DNA from: Methanomassiliicoccus sp.
GTDB lineage: Archaea > Thermoplasmatota > Thermoplasmata > Methanomassiliicoccales > JACIVX01
NCBI GenBank assembly: GCA_020725985.1
Contig: DYTM01000051.1
Span: 1,533-8,241, forward strand
Reading direction: 5' to 3'
Length of the DNA stretch: 6,709 nt
A program made the translations under genes and the position numbers. Every line of letters starts with the position of its first letter. Position 1 is the stretch's first letter. The notes beneath the pieces are model-generated. The model ran no database searches and had not been told where the DNA came from. It worked only from the letters and a program-made list of their open reading frames with translations. Below are positions 6,062 through 6,709 of this stretch, in pieces.

Positions 6062-6100
6062 TTGACAAGATATCGCAACGCAGTCTCGAAAAGAAATGAC

Positions 6101-6110
6101 AAGGAGGTGA
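6101..6110 (+). promoter_or_regulatory. Strong Shine-Dalgarno sequence
   Basis: AAGGAGGTGA is complementary to the 3' end of 16S rRNA over nearly its whole length, with GGAGG ending eight bases before ATG 6116. It fixes the start of the small gene at 6116 and implies a transcript with a leader, unlike the other genes of the window, which show TATA-to-ATG distances typical of leaderless mRNA. Confidence 0.85.
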
Positions 6111-6115
6111 GAACT

Positions 6116-6355
6116 ATGGAAAGCACGCATACGCACAGTAGTACTGCAGATGCAAGGACATCACTGAGAAGCAGAGAGCGCGTAGCTGGATTGCTTGCAG
6201 GTATTGGCGTCCTAATGGTACTTTTAGTAAGTGGGGCGGCTTGGCTCTCCAATCATGTCCCAGAACTCGTCTCTGCAGGATTCTATGCTGGAATTGGCGT
6301 ATTCATACTTGGGGTGATCCTGGCTGCCGCCTATGCATTATTGCCCCAGCACTAA
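6116..6355 (+). CDS. Small two-helix membrane protein, unknown function
   Basis: A 79-residue protein with a polar, threonine/serine/histidine-rich N-terminus (MESTHTHSST), a basic stretch at 14-22 (RTSLRSRER), then two hydrophobic helices at about 23-44 and 54-76 joined by a short loop (SNHVPELVSA), ending LLPQH. By the positive-inside rule the N-terminus should be cytoplasmic and both ends on the same side. The start is fixed by the Shine-Dalgarno at 6101-6110; upstream codons in frame are non-start-like and overlap the divergent gene. Both helices have small-residue repeats (AGLLAGIGV, AGIGVFILGV), which suggest helix packing and an ancient duplication of one helix. It is divergent from the four-helix protein (54 bases between starts) and converges on the copper ATPase. 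A pyrimidine-rich terminator follows. The family is not recognised. Confidence 0.72.
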   Translation: MESTHTHSSTADARTSLRSRERVAGLLAGIGVLMVLLVSGAAWLSNHVPELVSAGFYAGIGVFILGVILAAAYALLPQH

Positions 6356-6357
6356 GC

Positions 6358-6379
6358 CTCTTTCATTTCTTCTTTTCTT
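6358..6379 (+). terminator. Pyrimidine/oligo-T terminator after the small membrane gene
   Basis: Starting three bases after the TAA stop there is a 22-base run of T and C with a single A, including TTTC, ATTTC and CTTTTC blocks. Archaeal RNA polymerase terminates at such U-rich stretches without a hairpin, and none is seen here. Confidence 0.55.
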
Positions 6380-6464
6380 GCGCTACTGGAACTCTCATAG
6401 ATCTCTTGATGGCAGCACGTTTGGGGACTGGAGCAATGATATGGTGCATTCGAAGGCTTGCTCA

Positions 6465-6709
6465 CTAACCCTTAAGAAGCCTCGCATTGACCGCTACTAT
6501 TACTGTGCTGACGCTCATCAGAACAGCCCCAATTGCTGGGGTGAGAAACACTCCAATACCATAAAGAATGCCAGCTGCAAGGGGGATCGCTAACGCGTTG
6601 TAGCCTGTTGCCCATAGGAGATTCTGGAACATCTTTGAGTACGTCTTCTTCGAGAGTCTCATCAGGTTAGCGACGTCTCTCGGATCGTTCCTGACGAGCA
6701 CTATGTCGG
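6465..6709 (-). CDS. Copper-type P1B ATPase (CopB-like), C-terminal end only
   Basis: The last 80 residues of a heavy-metal-transporting P-type ATPase are visible; the rest lies beyond the window. It begins DIVLVRNDPRDV, the end of the P-domain, followed by LMRLSKKTYSKMFQNLLWA, the usual link to the membrane. The last two helices carry GYNALAIP (helix 7) and PAIGAVLMSVSTVIVAVNA (helix 8). The helix-8 pattern P..GA..MS.ST..VA.NA is the one described for subgroup P1B-3 (CopB), whereas CopA-type pumps carry an M..SS motif. Copper export driven by ATP at the cytoplasmic membrane is therefore the best call, but the ion cannot be confirmed without the CPH/CPC motif of helix 6. The protein ends ARLLKG at a TAG stop, which is normal for the family. 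It converges on the small two-helix gene with 109 bases between stops. Confidence 0.92.
   Translation of the reverse strand, partial: DIVLVRNDPRDVANLMRLSKKTYSKMFQNLLWATGYNALAIPLAAGILYGIGVFLTPAIGAVLMSVSTVIVAVNARLLKG

Noticed and set aside
5706..6065. 119-codon frame on the + strand opposite the four-helix membrane protein
   Set aside because: Its composition (many I, R, K, D, no hydrophobic core) is the usual complement of a membrane-protein gene, and it has no Shine-Dalgarno. The opposite strand gives coherent helices.
6062..6067. TTGACA resembling a bacterial -35 element before the small membrane gene
   Set aside because: There is no -10 element 16-18 bases downstream, and the rest of the window uses archaeal TATA-type promoters.
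1..6709. Search for CRISPR arrays, transposases, terminal inverted repeats or attachment sites
   Set aside because: No regularly spaced repeats, no transposase or integrase frames, and no tRNA that could serve as an integration site were seen.

Overview
The window reads as chromosomal DNA from an archaeon, most probably a member of the Thermoplasmatota (Thermoplasmata or a related uncultivated lineage). The support is an archaeal-type cofactor-independent phosphoglycerate mutase, a small protein resembling the Thermoplasmata-associated DUF6015 family, archaeal U32 and class III-signal-like secreted proteins, and AT-rich TATA boxes about 24-27 bases upstream of start codons that mostly lack a Shine-Dalgarno sequence (leaderless or short-leader transcription). 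The lineage is an inference from gene content; no rRNA or tRNA gene is present to settle it.

Layout. Positions 1-1473 (+) hold the 3' part of a U32 peptidase-like gene with the family's cysteine motif. Positions 1583-2588 (+) hold two almost abutting genes for small secreted or membrane-anchored proteins that look like archaeal minor pilins. They converge, with only 7 bases between stop codons, on a leftward set: a zinc-ribbon two-helix membrane protein (2596-2949), apgM (3020-4258) and a DUF6015-like protein (4299-4703), with a clear TATA box before the first and last. A 208-base divergent promoter region follows, carrying a 21-base imperfect palindrome and a TATA box for a rightward SnoaL/NTF2-like protein (4912-5328).

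From about 5330 to the end the character changes. There is a 328-base stretch with no convincing gene but several inverted repeats. Then come a leftward four-helix membrane protein (5657-6061), a divergent two-helix small membrane protein (6116-6355) with a strong Shine-Dalgarno sequence, and the 3' end of a leftward copper-type P1B ATPase (6465-6709). GC content in sampled blocks falls from about 60-67% in apgM to 43-53% here, which suggests a different history for the right end.

How the genes work together: the apgM block is central glycolysis/gluconeogenesis beside small accessory proteins of unknown role. The right end is a membrane and metal-transport neighbourhood. No defence system, CRISPR array, transposase or complete new multi-gene system is evident. 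The best candidates for something undescribed are the two pilin-like genes, the palindrome upstream of the SnoaL gene, and the small membrane genes next to the copper ATPase.
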